Of a DNA stretch of 64,000 bases, positions 7,975 to 20,775 are shown in pieces (the first letter of the stretch is position 1; every line of letters starts with the position of its first letter). The notes beneath the pieces were generated by a model. It saw only the letters and a list, made by a program, of their open reading frames with translations, did not search any database and was not told the DNA's origin. The DNA lies in the NCBI RefSeq assembly GCF_001682385.1, contig NZ_CP016210.1, positions 1,550,001-1,614,000 on the forward strand, given 5' to 3'. A program made the translations under genes and the position numbers. This stretch comes from Azoarcus olearius. GTDB taxonomy: Bacteria; Pseudomonadota; Gammaproteobacteria; Burkholderiales; Rhodocyclaceae.

Positions 7975-10410
7975 ATGGCGGATGCGGTGCTGGATCAGAG
8001 GCGGCCCGAGGACAGCGCGTTGCACGTTGTGGATCTGCCGGTGGCGGGCATGACCTGCGCCGCCTGCGCGACGCGCATCGAAAAGGTGCTGAACCGGATG
8101 GACGGCGTCAGCGCCAGCGTGAACCTGGCGGCGGAAAAGGCGCACGTGCGCCTGGACGGCGCGCGCATTGGCGCCGGCGAGGTGGTGGCTGCGATCCGCA
8201 AGGCCGGGTTCGAGGTGCCGGACGCCAGCCTCGAACTCGAAATCTCCGGCATGACTTGCGTTGCGTGCGCGCAGCGCCTGGAGAAGGTGCTCGGCCGCCT
8301 TCCCGGCGTTTCAGCGGCGGTCAATTTCGCCACCGAGCGCGCGACGGTGCGTTATACCCCGGGGCTGTCGAACGCCGATGCGATCAAGGCGGCAGTCGTT
8401 CGGGCAGGTTTCGAGGTCGCGGAGACCGGACCGGCGCAGCGCGAGCAGATACGTGCCCGCCAGCAGGCGCAGTGGCGCCACGAGCGCATCCGGTTCTGGA
8501 TCGCCGCCGCGCTGACCCTCCCGCTGGCGGCGCAAATGCCGGCGATGTTCGGCTGGATCGGCGAGGCCGGCATCCACGACGTGATTCCGCGCGGCTTTCA
8601 GTTGCTGCTCGCGACCCCGGTCCAGTTCTGGATCGGCGCGCGGTTCTACCGCGGGGCGTGGTCGGCGTTGCGCGGGCGAAGCGCAAACATGGACGTGCTG
8701 GTGGCGCTCGGTACCAGCATGGCCTACTTCTACAGCCTGGTGGTGACGGCGCTAGGGCGTCACGACCTCCACGTGTACTTCGAAGCCTCCACGATGATCA
8801 TCACCCTGGTGCTGCTCGGAAAGCTGCTGGAGGCGCGTGCGAAGGCCAGGACCACGGCGGCGCTGGACGCCTTGGTGCGGTTGCAGCCCCGTATGGCGAG
8901 GGTGGAGCGGGGCGGGATGATTGTTGAGGTGCCGGTCGAACGGCTGCAGCCGGGTGACACCTTCCTGGTCCGGCCGGGCGACGCGGTGCCGGTCGATGGC
9001 GTCGTCGAGAGCGGCGCCTCCGCGGTGAACGAATCCATGCTGACCGGCGAAAGCCTGCCGATCGACAAGGCGGGTGGCGACAAGGTCTATGCGGCCACGG
9101 TGAACGGCGAGGGCGTGCTCCGCTGCCGGGCAACCGGTGTGGGAGGCAGCACCTTGCTCGCGGGGATCATCCGGCTGGTCGAGCAGGCGCAGGGGTCGAA
9201 AGCGCCCGTGCAGCGCCGCGCGGACCAGGTTTCGGCGATCTTCGTCCCCGTGGTGGTCACGCTGGCGGTCGCCACCTTTGCCGGCTGGTGGCTGGTGGCC
9301 GGCGACTTCCAGCAGGCACTGGTCAACGCGGTGGCGGTGCTGGTCATCGCCTGTCCATGCGCGCTCGGGCTGGCTACGCCGACCGCCATCATGGTGGCGA
9401 CCGGACAGGGCGCGCGCGCCGGCATGCTGGTGAAGAATGCCGCGGCGCTCGAACTCGCCGAGCAGATCGCGGTGCTGGCGCTGGACAAGACGGGCACACT
9501 GACCGAGGGACGTCCGGCCGTCACCGAGGTCCGGCCCGGCGCGGGGGTAAGCCGCAGCGAACTGCTGCGGCTCGCCGCCGCCGTTGAGCAGGCGAGTGCC
9601 CACCCGGTGGCCTTGGCGGTGGTCGAGGCGGCGCGCGCCGAGGGCTGTGTGTTGCCCCCTGCGAGCGAACTGCAGGCGGTGAGCGGTAAGGGGATGGAGG
9701 GCGTGGTGGAGGGGCGCAAGCTGCGGGTCGGATCACCCGACTTCCTGGCTGAGGCGGGCGTCGCGGTGGCCGAAGCCGACGTTGCAGCCCTTGCTGCCGG
9801 CGCCAATACGCTGGTGGCGATTGCGGGGGATGGCCATTGGCTCGGCGTCATCGGCGTGGCAGATCCGCTGCGGGGCGATTCCGCCGATGCAGTGCGGCGT
9901 TTGCGCGCCAAGGGCGTACGTGTGCTGATGCTGACCGGCGATCATCCCGCCACGGCGGCGGCCATCGCGGGGCGGGTCGGCATCGACGAATGGCAGGCGG
10001 GGGTGCTGCCCGCGGGCAAGGCGGAAGCGGTGTCCTCGCTAGTCGCGGAGCGGAGCGGAAAGGCGCGGGTCGGCATGGCGGGCGATGGCATCAACGACGC
10101 GCCCGCCTTGGCGGCAGCGGATGTGTCGTTTGCGATCGGGGTGGGAGCGGACGTGGCCGTCGAGGCCGCCGACATCACGCTGGTGCGCAATTCCCTGCAC
10201 GGTGTTGCCGATGCGATCGACCTCTCTCGTGCAACCCTGTCCAAGATCAGGCAGAACCTGTTCTTTGCGTTCATCTACAACGTGCTCGGCATTCCGCTTG
10301 CGGCTGCCGGCATGCTCAACCCCGTGGTGGCGGGCGCCGCGATGGCAATGAGTTCGGTGTCGGTGGTGACCAACTCGCTGTTGCTGCGACGCTGGAAGCC
10401 CGGGCGCTGA
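7975..10410 (+). CDS. copA: Copper-translocating P1B-type ATPase CopA
   Basis: CopA pumps Cu(I), and often Ag(I), out of the cytoplasm using ATP. The 811-residue protein has two N-terminal heavy-metal-binding domains (GMTCAAC and GMTCVAC), eight predicted membrane helices, the transport-site Cys460-Pro-Cys462 (ACPCALG), the phosphorylation motif DKTGT with Asp504, and the hinge motif [10 protein letters not shown]. Two metal-binding domains favour the efflux type over the one-domain CcoI/FixI that loads cbb3 oxidase. The ATG at 7975 has AGGGG upstream. It is driven by the MerR-type promoter and followed 24 bases later by copZ. Confidence 0.95.
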   Translation: MADAVLDQRRPEDSALHVVDLPVAGMTCAACATRIEKVLNRMDGVSASVNLAAEKAHVRLDGARIGAGEVVAAIRKAGFEVPDASLELEISGMTCVACAQRLEKVLGRLPGVSAAVNFATERATVRYTPGLSNADAIKAAVVRAGFEVAETGPAQREQIRARQQAQWRHERIRFWIAAALTLPLAAQMPAMFGWIGEAGIHDVIPRGFQLLLATPVQFWIGARFYRGAWSALRGRSANMDVLVALGTSMAYFYSLVVTALGRHDLHVYFEASTMIITLVLLGKLLEARAKARTTAALDALVRLQPRMARVERGGMIVEVPVERLQPGDTFLVRPGDAVPVDGVVESGASAVNESMLTGESLPIDKAGGDKVYAATVNGEGVLRCRATGVGGSTLLAGIIRLVEQAQGSKAPVQRRADQVSAIFVPVVVTLAVATFAGWWLVAGDFQQALVNAVAVLVIACPCALGLATPTAIMVATGQGARAGMLVKNAAALELAEQIAVLALDKTGTLTEGRPAVTEVRPGAGVSRSELLRLAAAVEQASAHPVALAVVEAARAEGCVLPPASELQAVSGKGMEGVVEGRKLRVGSPDFLAEAGVAVAEADVAALAAGANTLVAIAGDGHWLGVIGVADPLRGDSADAVRRLRAKGVRVLMLTGDHPATAAAIAGRVGIDEWQAGVLPAGKAEAVSSLVAERSGKARVGMAGDGINDAPALAAADVSFAIGVGADVAVEAADITLVRNSLHGVADAIDLSRATLSKIRQNLFFAFIYNVLGIPLAAAGMLNPVVAGAAMAMSSVSVVTNSLLLRRWKPGR

Positions 10411-10434
10411 TTTTTCTGCAAGGAGTGCGACGAA

Positions 10435-10644
10435 ATGGAAGAAGTGACGCTGAAAGTCGAAGGGATGAGCTGCGGTGGCTGTGTGCGCAACGTCACCGGT
10501 GTATTGAAGGCGCTGCCGGGGGTCAGTGAAGCGGATGTATCGCTTGACGCGGCGCAGGCGCGGGTCCGGTTCGATCCGGCGCGGGTGAGCGTGGCCGAAT
10601 TGCGTCAGGCCGTGGAGGGCGCGGGCTTCGATTCCCCCGCCTGA
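10435..10644 (+). CDS. copZ: CopZ-like copper chaperone (HMA domain)
   Basis: A 69-residue, single-domain HMA protein with the metal-binding loop GMSCGGC and the family's beta-alpha-beta-beta-alpha-beta pattern. It would carry Cu(I) to CopA in the cytoplasm. It has a good Shine-Dalgarno (AAGGAG) and lies 24 bases after copA, clearly in the same operon. The gene ends 14 bases before the stop of the convergent GGDEF-EAL gene. Confidence 0.92.
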   Translation: MEEVTLKVEGMSCGGCVRNVTGVLKALPGVSEADVSLDAAQARVRFDPARVSVAELRQAVEGAGFDSPA

Positions 10645-10658
10645 ACCGCGCGGGCGGT

Positions 10659-13517
10659 TCAGCGCTCGCGATCGGCGGGGCCGGTCGCGGCGTCGCGCGC
10701 GGTTGCCAGCAAAGCCGTCATCGACTCGACAGGTACCGGGGGCGAAAAGAGATAGCCCTGGCCTTCGGCGCAGCCCTGATCGACGAGGAAGCGCTCCTGC
10801 GCCGCGGTTTCGACGCCTTCGGCAATCACGCTCATGCCCAGGCTGCGGGCGATGCCGATGATGGCCACGGTGATGTTGGCGTCGTCCGGGTCGCCTGGCA
10901 GATCGCTGATGAAGGAGCGGTCGATCTTCAGCTTGTCCAACTGGAAGCGCTTGAGGTAGGCAAGGCTGGAATAGCCGGTGCCGAAGTCGTCGATTGCGAG
11001 GCGGACGCCCATGTCCTGCAGTGCGGCAAGCGTCGCCGCCACCGGCGCCGCGTCGGCCATCAGGGTCGACTCGGTGAGTTCAATCTCGAGCAGTCGCGCC
11101 GGCAGCCCGGTTTCAGCCAGCACCTCGGCCACCGTTTCAGCGAAGTTGCCGTGATGGATCTGGACCGGCGAGGCGTTGACTGCGACCGGGATATCGCCCA
11201 GCCCGGCTGCCCGCCAGCCTTGGGCAGTGTGGCACGCGGTTTCCAGTACCCGGCGTCCGATCGCGACGATGAGGCCGGTGTCTTCGGCCAGCGGAATGAA
11301 GCGCTCGGGCGCAATCAGTCCGCGTTCGGGATGGCGCCAGCGCACCAAGGCCTCGCAGCCGAGGATGCGATGGTCCGACAGGCCGAACTGCGGTTGGTAG
11401 AAAACCTCGAATTCGTCGCGGCTCATCGCCTGCCGCAGCAGATTCTCAAGTTCGAGCCGCTCGCGGACCCGCAGGCTCATTTCATCGGTGAAGAAGCGGT
11501 AGGTGTTCCGGCCCGATTCCTTGGCGTGATACATCGCCGCATCGGCATTGCGCAGCAGCGTGTCGGCGTCCACTCCATCATCGGGCGCGATCGCGATACC
11601 GATGCTCGGCGTGACTGACAATTCGTAGTGCTCGACGCGGAAGGGTGTCGAGAACGCGTCGATGATCTGGGCCGCACGGTTGGCTGCGACAGCGCGGTCG
11701 GTGATTTCGGTAAGCAGCATCACGAATTCATCGCCACCGGGGCGGGCGATGGTGTCGCCGCCATGGAGCAGGCTAGCGAGGCGTTTGGCGGCTTGGCGCA
11801 GCAATGCATCGCCGACGCTGTGGCCGAGCGAATCGTTGACGTTCTTGAACCTGTCCAGATCGATGAACAGCAGCGCCGCAAGACGGTCGGTGCGGGCGGC
11901 GCCCTGGATCGCAGCGCGGGCGCGGTCGTGCAGCAGGGACCGGTTCGGCAGGTCGGTCAAGGCGTCGTATTCGGCCATGTGGCGCAGCAAGGCCTCGGTC
12001 TGCTTGTGGGCGCTCATGTCGGTGAGGGCGCCAACGTAGTGGGTGGCCCTGCCGGCGCTGTTGAGCACGGCACTCACTGAAAGCTGCGCCGGCAGCGTCG
12101 GGCCGTCCTCACGCCGGACGGTGACCTCCCCGCTCCAGGCGCCTTGTTCAGCCAGTTCCCTGGCGATGCGTTCCCAGCCTGCGCCGTCGTGGTCGTTCAA
12201 CAGTTGCGCAGCAGGGCGACCGCGCAGCGCGGCGGCGTCCAGTCCGGCAAGTTGCGCGCAGGCGGAATTCACCGTGATGAAGCGGTGGTCGGCATCGAGC
12301 ACCATCATCGCCTCGTTGCCGCATTCGAAGACCCGCGCGGCGAGCTGAAGCTCGCGGTTCTTGGCTTCGAGAGCCGCATTGCGCTGGGCGATCTCGCCCC
12401 TGTAGCTGGCAAAGCGGCGCCCGATCCAGCTCGAGAATGCCAGGCTGACGATCACCGCGACGGTGGACGCCACGGCAAGCAGCAGCAGGGTGAACTCCAG
12501 GCGATGTCGGGCGGTGTTGCGGACTTCGTCGCGTTCGTGCTCCAGCGCCGCGTCCAGCCCGTCAAGACCGACGCTGGCAACGAGATACCACTGCCAGCCC
12601 GCATGTTCGACGGCGTACCCCAATCGCCGCTGTGCGCGGCCGTCCGGCCCGGGCAGCGAGAACTGCAAGCGCCCGCCGCCGTTGCGCTGGATCACCTCCC
12701 GTGCGGCGGCGGTCCAGGGCACCGCGGGTTGCTCGGGGAGGCCGGCGTGGCGCGCGCTGGGCTGGGCAAGCAGGTTGGGTTCTACCAGGATGCGGCCGTC
12801 CGCCGTCGTCACTCCGATCACGCCGTCCGGGTGAAAGCTGATCGCCCCGATCCGCTTGAGCGCCTCGGCCTGCAGGTCGGCTTCGATCTGGTAGAGATAC
12901 TCGCCGGCGCCGATGATCCAGTCGAAGGGTTCGAAGCGGCGCACGTAGGCGATCTTCTCCTGCATCTGGCGGGGATTGTCCGGGCTGTACCAGCGGTAGC
13001 GGGAGAAACCGGCGCCGGCCGGATTGTTCGCCGCCTCGGCCAGTCCGCGCATCACGTAATGCCCGGTATCGTCGCGGTTGTCCCACAGCGAGCTGCCTTC
13101 AAGCTGCGGCGCGATCGGCAGCAGGACGCAGTGGCCGTCGGTGGTATCGATGAAGTAGTAGCCGCGGCCGTCGAGAAAGCGCAGCGGACGGATGGCCTCG
13201 ATGATGAGCTGGCGGATGTGCGCGTCGGACAGCCGGCCGTGCTCGCGTTCGTAGATCGCTTCGGCCATCCGGAAGACGATGTCGACCTGTTCGCGCACGA
13301 TCTGGCGCGCGCGTTCCTCGCTGCGCGCCCGCTGAAACTCCAGGTAATCCGCCAGCCCCGCCAGCTGGTTGCGCAGATGGGCCTCGTGGCTGGCGAGGGT
13401 TTCGGCCTCGCGCGTTACCAGGCGCTTTTCCAGATCGCGCCTGTCCTGCAGCGTGGACAGCAGGCCCACCGTGGCCGTCATCAGCAGGATGAGAAGCAGC
13501 ATGCCGGCGGTGAGCAT
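10659..13517 (-). CDS. Membrane cache-PAS-GGDEF-EAL protein (c-di-GMP turnover)
   Basis: A 952-residue membrane protein with an N-terminal helix, a periplasmic cache-type sensing domain (HGRLSDAHIRQLIIEAIRPL region), a second helix near residues 345-370, a PAS domain (MMVLDADHRFITVNSACAQ), then GGDEF and EAL domains. GGDEF is intact (Gly594 to Phe598, RPGGDEF), and EAL has Glu722 (CEALVRW), ELTES, DDFGTGYSS and EGVET. Both diguanylate cyclase and c-di-GMP phosphodiesterase activities are therefore possible; which dominates cannot be told from sequence. It is a single-gene unit divergent from ppa. Confidence 0.9.
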   Translation of the reverse strand: MLTAGMLLLILLMTATVGLLSTLQDRRDLEKRLVTREAETLASHEAHLRNQLAGLADYLEFQRARSEERARQIVREQVDIVFRMAEAIYEREHGRLSDAHIRQLIIEAIRPLRFLDGRGYYFIDTTDGHCVLLPIAPQLEGSSLWDNRDDTGHYVMRGLAEAANNPAGAGFSRYRWYSPDNPRQMQEKIAYVRRFEPFDWIIGAGEYLYQIEADLQAEALKRIGAISFHPDGVIGVTTADGRILVEPNLLAQPSARHAGLPEQPAVPWTAAAREVIQRNGGGRLQFSLPGPDGRAQRRLGYAVEHAGWQWYLVASVGLDGLDAALEHERDEVRNTARHRLEFTLLLLAVASTVAVIVSLAFSSWIGRRFASYRGEIAQRNAALEAKNRELQLAARVFECGNEAMMVLDADHRFITVNSACAQLAGLDAAALRGRPAAQLLNDHDGAGWERIARELAEQGAWSGEVTVRREDGPTLPAQLSVSAVLNSAGRATHYVGALTDMSAHKQTEALLRHMAEYDALTDLPNRSLLHDRARAAIQGAARTDRLAALLFIDLDRFKNVNDSLGHSVGDALLRQAAKRLASLLHGGDTIARPGGDEFVMLLTEITDRAVAANRAAQIIDAFSTPFRVEHYELSVTPSIGIAIAPDDGVDADTLLRNADAAMYHAKESGRNTYRFFTDEMSLRVRERLELENLLRQAMSRDEFEVFYQPQFGLSDHRILGCEALVRWRHPERGLIAPERFIPLAEDTGLIVAIGRRVLETACHTAQGWRAAGLGDIPVAVNASPVQIHHGNFAETVAEVLAETGLPARLLEIELTESTLMADAAPVAATLAALQDMGVRLAIDDFGTGYSSLAYLKRFQLDKLKIDRSFISDLPGDPDDANITVAIIGIARSLGMSVIAEGVETAAQERFLVDQGCAEGQGYLFSPPVPVESMTALLATARDAATGPADRER

Positions 13518-13599
13518 CCGCGGCAGGTTGTTCTCATTGAGCTGAAAGGGGCGTGGGTGGTTCAGGGTGCTAGCCTCGCGGCGCGGCGCGCCGGATTGT

Positions 13600-13625
13600 C
13601 AAAGGTCGCAAGAATACGACCTTTG
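13600..13625. repeat. Perfect 9-bp inverted repeat
   Basis: CAAAGGTCG and CGACCTTTG flank an 8-base spacer in the 256-base gap between the divergent GGDEF-EAL gene and ppa. There is no T run, so it is not a typical terminator. It may be an operator for either gene. Confidence 0.6.
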
Positions 13626-13739
13626 TAATATGCAGGCCAGTGTCGTCGCCCCAAGGGAAGTGCGCCTGCGACTCTGGCACGTGCGAGCGCACCGTTTCCG
13701 GCGCCGGGCCGCGGTCGCGATCGGATCACGATTTCCTTT

Positions 13740-13745
13740 TATAAT
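13740..13745 (+). promoter_or_regulatory. Probable -10 element of ppa
   Basis: A consensus TATAAT lies 28 bases before the ppa ATG. The expected -35 position (GCGATC) matches poorly, so only the -10 is reported. Confidence 0.45.
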
Positions 13746-13773
13746 CCGCCGACTTTTTCCATGGGAGGGGCAA

Positions 13774-14301
13774 ATGGGTTTCGATCTCGTCAAAGCCGGC
13801 AAGGATGTGCCGAACGATATCAATGTCATCATCGAGATCTCCGCACAGGGCGATCCGATCAAGTTCGAGGTGGACAAGGATAGCGGCGCGGTTTTCGTCG
13901 ACCGCTTCATGGGCACCTCGATGCGCTATCCGCTCAACTACGGCTATGTGCCGCACACCATCGCTGGCGACGGCGATCCGGTGGACGTGCTGGTCGTCAC
14001 CCCCTTCCCGCTGCAGCCGGGCGTGGTGATCCGCTGCCGTCCGGTCGGCGTGCTGAAGATGGAAGACGACGGCGGCGTCGATGCCAAGGTGGTGGCCGTG
14101 CCGGTGTCCAAGCTGACCCCGCTGTACGACAAGGTGCAGACCACCGAAGACCTGCCGGAACTGCTGATGAAGCAGACGGTGCACTTCTTCGAGCACTACA
14201 AGGACCTGGAGCCGGGCAAGTGGGTCAAGGTGCTGGGCTGGGGCACGGTTGACGAGGCCAAGCAGGAAATCCTCGACGGTCTCGCCAAGGCCGCGAAGTA
14301 A
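13774..14301 (+). CDS. ppa: Inorganic pyrophosphatase
   Basis: A family I soluble inorganic pyrophosphatase of 175 residues that hydrolyses pyrophosphate to phosphate and pulls biosynthetic reactions forward. The signature DGDPVDVLV with its metal-binding aspartates is present, as are [11 protein letters not shown] and KWVKVLGWG. The ATG at 13774 follows a strong GGGAGGGG; the open frame extends upstream, but without support. A terminator follows, so it looks monocistronic. Confidence 0.96.
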   Translation: MGFDLVKAGKDVPNDINVIIEISAQGDPIKFEVDKDSGAVFVDRFMGTSMRYPLNYGYVPHTIAGDGDPVDVLVVTPFPLQPGVVIRCRPVGVLKMEDDGGVDAKVVAVPVSKLTPLYDKVQTTEDLPELLMKQTVHFFEHYKDLEPGKWVKVLGWGTVDEAKQEILDGLAKAAK

Positions 14302-14345
14302 TCCGCCGGCGCCGCACCGGCACCGGGTGCCGGTAGCGCAGGTCG

Positions 14346-14375
14346 AGGCCCGCCGCGTGCGGGCCTTTCTTTTTC
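14346..14375 (+). terminator. Rho-independent terminator after ppa
   Basis: The stem GGCCCGC/GCGGGCC with a short loop is followed by TTTCTTTTT. It ends ppa and overlaps the 3' end of the convergent acyltransferase gene by two bases. Confidence 0.85.
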
Positions 14376-15510
14376 AGCCCGCGGATTTCCGGAATGGCGA
14401 GCGTTCGGCGAGTTCATCGAGGTAGAAGCCGATGCCTTCGCGTTCGCGCTCCAGAAAGCGGTCCACGGCGTCGCGAAAGCGCGGATCGGCGATCCAGTGC
14501 GCCGAGCGCGTCGGCGTTGGCAGCAAGCCGCGCGACAGCTTGTGTTCTCCCTGCGCGCCGCCTTCGAAGCGCGCCAGTCCGTGCGCAATGCAGTACTCGA
14601 TGGCCTGGTAGTAGCACAACTCGAAGTGCAGGAAGGGGAGCGCGCTTGTTGCCCCCCAGTAGCGGCCGTACAGCGCATGGCGGTCGCACAGGAAGAAGGC
14701 GCCGGCCACCGGCCCTTCGTCGCGTTCAGCCAGCAGCAGGCGCACGCTGGCGGGGCTGCGGCGTGCCAGTTCCGTGAAGAACTCGTCGGTGAGATACGGC
14801 GTGGAGCGGTGCAACGCGTAAGTGGTGGTGTAGCAGCGGTAGAAGAATGCCCAGTCCCCGTCGCTCGCGGTGTATCCATCCAGCCAGCGCAAACGCAGTC
14901 CGTGCGTGGCCGCCTTGCGTCGTTCCTGGCGGATCTTCTTTCGTTTGTCGTGGTTCAGGGTGGCCAGAAAGGCCTCGAAATCCGGGTAGCCGGCGTTCTG
15001 CCAGTGGAACTGGACGCCCTGCCGCAGGGACAGCCCCGCCTCCTGCATCCAGCGCCCTTCGTCTTCATCAGGAAACAGGACGTGAAGCGAGGAAAGTCCG
15101 CTGCGCGCCGCGAGCGCGACGACGTCCGCCAGCAGCAGGCGCCGGTCGGCCGTGTTCCGGCCCAGCAGGCGAGCGCCGGGCACCGGCGTAAACGGCACCG
15201 CCGCCAGCCACTTGGGGTAGTAGTCGAGGCCGTGTTGCCGGTAGGCATTGGCCCAGGCCCAGTCGAATACGTATTCGCCGTAGGAGTGATGCTTGACGTA
15301 CATCGGCAGGGCCGCGACTAGGGTCTGGTTGCGCCGCAGCACCGCGTGCCGTGGAATCCAGCCGGTGCCATCGCCTACGCAACCGGTGCGCTCTAGCGTG
15401 TCGAGGTAGGCATAGGAGAGCGTGACCTGGCCGTCCGTCAGCGCGTCCCATTCCTGTTCATCGAGGTCGGCAAGGCGGTTCGTCAGGTGAAAGCCGTTCG
15501 AGGTCGTCAT
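14374..15510 (-). CDS. FemAB/GNAT-like acyltransferase (DUF482, COG3146)
   Basis: The 378-residue protein belongs to the family often annotated as peptidogalycan biosynthesis/recognition protein, a double GNAT-fold group related to FemAB and leucyl/phenylalanyl transferases. Recognisable stretches are LNHDKRKKIRQERRK, EGGAQGEHKLSRGLLP and LHFELCYYQAIEYCI. The activity is not established; transfer of an acyl or aminoacyl group is inferred from the fold. The start at 15510 (MTTSNGFHL) is preferred, but the frame is open to 15561 and no site has a strong Shine-Dalgarno. It is divergent from nadE. Confidence 0.8.
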   Translation of the reverse strand: MTTSNGFHLTNRLADLDEQEWDALTDGQVTLSYAYLDTLERTGCVGDGTGWIPRHAVLRRNQTLVAALPMYVKHHSYGEYVFDWAWANAYRQHGLDYYPKWLAAVPFTPVPGARLLGRNTADRRLLLADVVALAARSGLSSLHVLFPDEDEGRWMQEAGLSLRQGVQFHWQNAGYPDFEAFLATLNHDKRKKIRQERRKAATHGLRLRWLDGYTASDGDWAFFYRCYTTTYALHRSTPYLTDEFFTELARRSPASVRLLLAERDEGPVAGAFFLCDRHALYGRYWGATSALPFLHFELCYYQAIEYCIAHGLARFEGGAQGEHKLSRGLLPTPTRSAHWIADPRFRDAVDRFLEREREGIGFYLDELAERSPFRKSAG

Positions 15511-15671
15511 GGCGGGTCCGGGACGCATTGGAAAGTTGGGCGCGGCGGCACTATTGTGCAATGCAGGAGGGTCCGCTTGGGCGGCTCGTCGTGGAAATGC
15601 CGCCCGGCCGGCTGGCCGTGGTGCGACCGTGCCCCCTGACCGGGCGCTGCCGAAACGATATAGTTGAGGTC

Positions 15672-17676
<2,005 letters not shown>

Positions 17677-17705
17677 ACCAGGGGCCCGGCGCTGCGCCGG
17701 GCCGT

Positions 17706-18758
17706 TCAAGCGCGGCGCGTAGCGCCCGGTCCCCTCAGCAGGACCAGCAACGCGCCGCCCCCGCCGTCATACGGACCCGCCTGGCAGAACGCCAGGATTT
17801 CTTCCCGTTGCGCCAGCCATCCACGCGACAACTGCTTGAGGATGGACACCTTGCCGGGAGAGCCGAGGCCCTTGCCGTGGATGACCCGGACGCAGCGTTT
17901 GCCCTGCTGCAGTGCGCTGCCGAGAAAGCTGGCAAGGGTGTCGCGGGCCTGTTCGCGCGTGCAGCCGTGAAGGTCGATTTCTCCCTGCAGCACCCAGCGT
18001 CCGCGGCGCAGGTCGCTCAGCACGCGGCGGGGTAGTCCCGGCCGCAGGAAGGCCGCTTCATCCCCCATGTCCAGCCGGTCTTCGAAGGTCAGCGGCGCTT
18101 CCAGCGATTCATCCAGCGCGGAGCGTTCGTCCGCTTCGCGTTTCAACGGAGCCGGCGCAGGGCGCGGGCGTTCGAGTTCCACCCGGTTGCGCTGGTCGAG
18201 CGGCTGAGCCCCTGCAACGACATGGCGGAACACCGCGGCCGGATCGGCGTGCTCGTCGAGATCGGGCGGAAGCACGAACGTGGGAGTGCCGGTTGCAATG
18301 AACGCCGCGCCGGGGTCGGTTGTCGCGCGGCCGTGACGCGACGGCGCCGGACCGAGGGCTACCCGGTTAGCGTCCCGCAACGGGGTGACGTCCGCGTAGG
18401 CTTCGGCGAGCGGGTCGAGACCGCGGCGTGGACGCACTGCGTGGTCCGGCTCCGGTTCGACCTCGCGGGGGCGAACGACCGGCTCTGGCCGCGGCGCCTC
18501 GATCTCCTTGCGACCGCCGTCGCGGATCGGCGCTGCATCGCGTACCGCGGCACGAAACAGCGCGGTATCGTCCTCCGCGCCCGCGTCCTGCGCATTAGCC
18601 TCGGCGCGTTGCGCGCGCGCGGCGGGCGTACTTGCAGCGGGGCGGCCTGTGGGCCGCCCCTTGCCGCGCAGCGACGCAAGGGCCTGAAAGGGATGGTCGC
18701 GCCGCGCTCCGCCCTTTTCGGCAGCGGTGCTGGAAGCATCCTTGGGGCGGCGCGCCAT
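17706..18758 (-). CDS. Smr-domain protein with extended repetitive N terminus
   Basis: The C-terminal 95 residues form a Smr domain (GEIDLHGCTREQA, then VRVIHGKGLGSP), the MutS2-like nuclease/ribosome-linked fold; both DLHG and HGKG are present. The first 250 residues are low-complexity, rich in Arg, Pro, Ala and Glu. They hold three copies of one motif: LFRAAVRDAAPIRDGGRK (67-84), LAEAYADVTPLRDANRV (117-133) and VFRHVVAGAQPLDQRNRV (176-193). Related proteobacterial proteins are about 200-230 residues and usually have one such motif. It lies 15 bases downstream of trxB on the same strand, so they may be co-transcribed. Confidence 0.85.
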   Translation of the reverse strand: MARRPKDASSTAAEKGGARRDHPFQALASLRGKGRPTGRPAASTPAARAQRAEANAQDAGAEDDTALFRAAVRDAAPIRDGGRKEIEAPRPEPVVRPREVEPEPDHAVRPRRGLDPLAEAYADVTPLRDANRVALGPAPSRHGRATTDPGAAFIATGTPTFVLPPDLDEHADPAAVFRHVVAGAQPLDQRNRVELERPRPAPAPLKREADERSALDESLEAPLTFEDRLDMGDEAAFLRPGLPRRVLSDLRRGRWVLQGEIDLHGCTREQARDTLASFLGSALQQGKRCVRVIHGKGLGSPGKVSILKQLSRGWLAQREEILAFCQAGPYDGGGGALLVLLRGPGATRRA

Positions 18759-18773
18759 GGCGGCAGGACAGAC

Positions 18774-19817
<1,044 letters not shown>

Positions 19818-19955
19818 TTAATCCCCCTATAACCACCCGCCGGATTTGGGAAGGAAGGCCGTGTTTATTCGTTTATACTTTCGTCCAAATTGACCGCGAC
19901 GGCCGCGTCGCATTACGTTTCCACCTTCGTTTGCTTCGATTTGCCCGGAGAACCT

Positions 19956-20627
19956 ATGAGCCAGCCGACCGCTGTTTCGACGATCGCGCTCAAGACCTTT
20001 CCCTTGTTCCAGGGTTTGTCCGACGAGGTGCTCGGCAACGTGGCCCGTGTTTCGATGATGCGCCGGATCCCGCGCGGCCAGGCCGTCGTCCGGGCCGGCG
20101 ATCGCACCGACTACGTTTATTTCGTCCTTACCGGCAATCTCAAGGTCGTCGTCAGCGACGAGGACGGCCGCGAAGTGATCCTGTCCATCCTCGGCCAGGG
20201 CGAGCTTTTCGGCGAGATGGGCATGTTCGGCGAGCAGCCCCGCTCGGCTTCCGTGATCGCGGTGGTGCCGGCCGACCTGGTGATGATCGCGAAGCAGGAC
20301 TTCCGCCAGATCATGCAGGAGAACTTCGAGATCGCGTGGCGCATCATGTCCAACCTCGCCGAGCGCCTGCGCAACGCCGACCGCAAGATCGAGAGCCTCG
20401 CTCTGATGGACGTCTATGGCCGCGTCGCGCGGCTGTTGATCGACATGTCGGAAGACGTGAACGGCAAGACCATGGTGGTGCGCAAGATCTCCAAGCAGGA
20501 CATTGCCAAGATGATCGGCGCTTCCCGGGAGATGGTCAGCCGGGTGATGAAGGATCTCGGCCAGGAAGGCCTGATCGAGGAAACCCCTCAGGGCATCATC
20601 CTGCTCGACCGCCTCAACGAGGTCTGA
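19956..20627 (+). CDS. Crp-like transcription regulator (no FeS cysteines)
   Basis: A 223-residue Crp/FNR family regulator with an N-terminal cyclic-nucleotide-binding fold (GQAVVRAGDRTDYVYFVLTG, GELFGEMGMFGEQPRS) and a C-terminal winged helix with recognition helix ASREMVSRVMKDL. It has none of the FNR cysteines. The fold resembles Crp, Vfr and Clp types, so cAMP or c-di-GMP is a possible ligand, but I cannot tell which. The ATG at 19956 has CGGAG upstream; the frame is open from 19890. Confidence 0.88.
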   Translation: MSQPTAVSTIALKTFPLFQGLSDEVLGNVARVSMMRRIPRGQAVVRAGDRTDYVYFVLTGNLKVVVSDEDGREVILSILGQGELFGEMGMFGEQPRSASVIAVVPADLVMIAKQDFRQIMQENFEIAWRIMSNLAERLRNADRKIESLALMDVYGRVARLLIDMSEDVNGKTMVVRKISKQDIAKMIGASREMVSRVMKDLGQEGLIEETPQGIILLDRLNEV

Positions 20628-20722
20628 CCGGGCTGCGCGGGCAGGGGCGCGCATTCGCGCCGCCGCTGTCCCGCGGATTGTGAGCAAGGGCAAACCGCGG
20701 CCGGGCAGGTGGGGTGATCGCA

Positions 20723-20728
20723 TATAAT
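20723..20728 (+). promoter_or_regulatory. Possible -10 element of ftsK
   Basis: A consensus TATAAT lies 48 bases before the ftsK ATG. No matching -35 is visible at 16-18 bp spacing. Confidence 0.35.
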
Positions 20729-20775
20729 CCCACCTGTTGTTTTTTGCAGTTGTCCGCCTCAGGTTGCCCCCGCCG

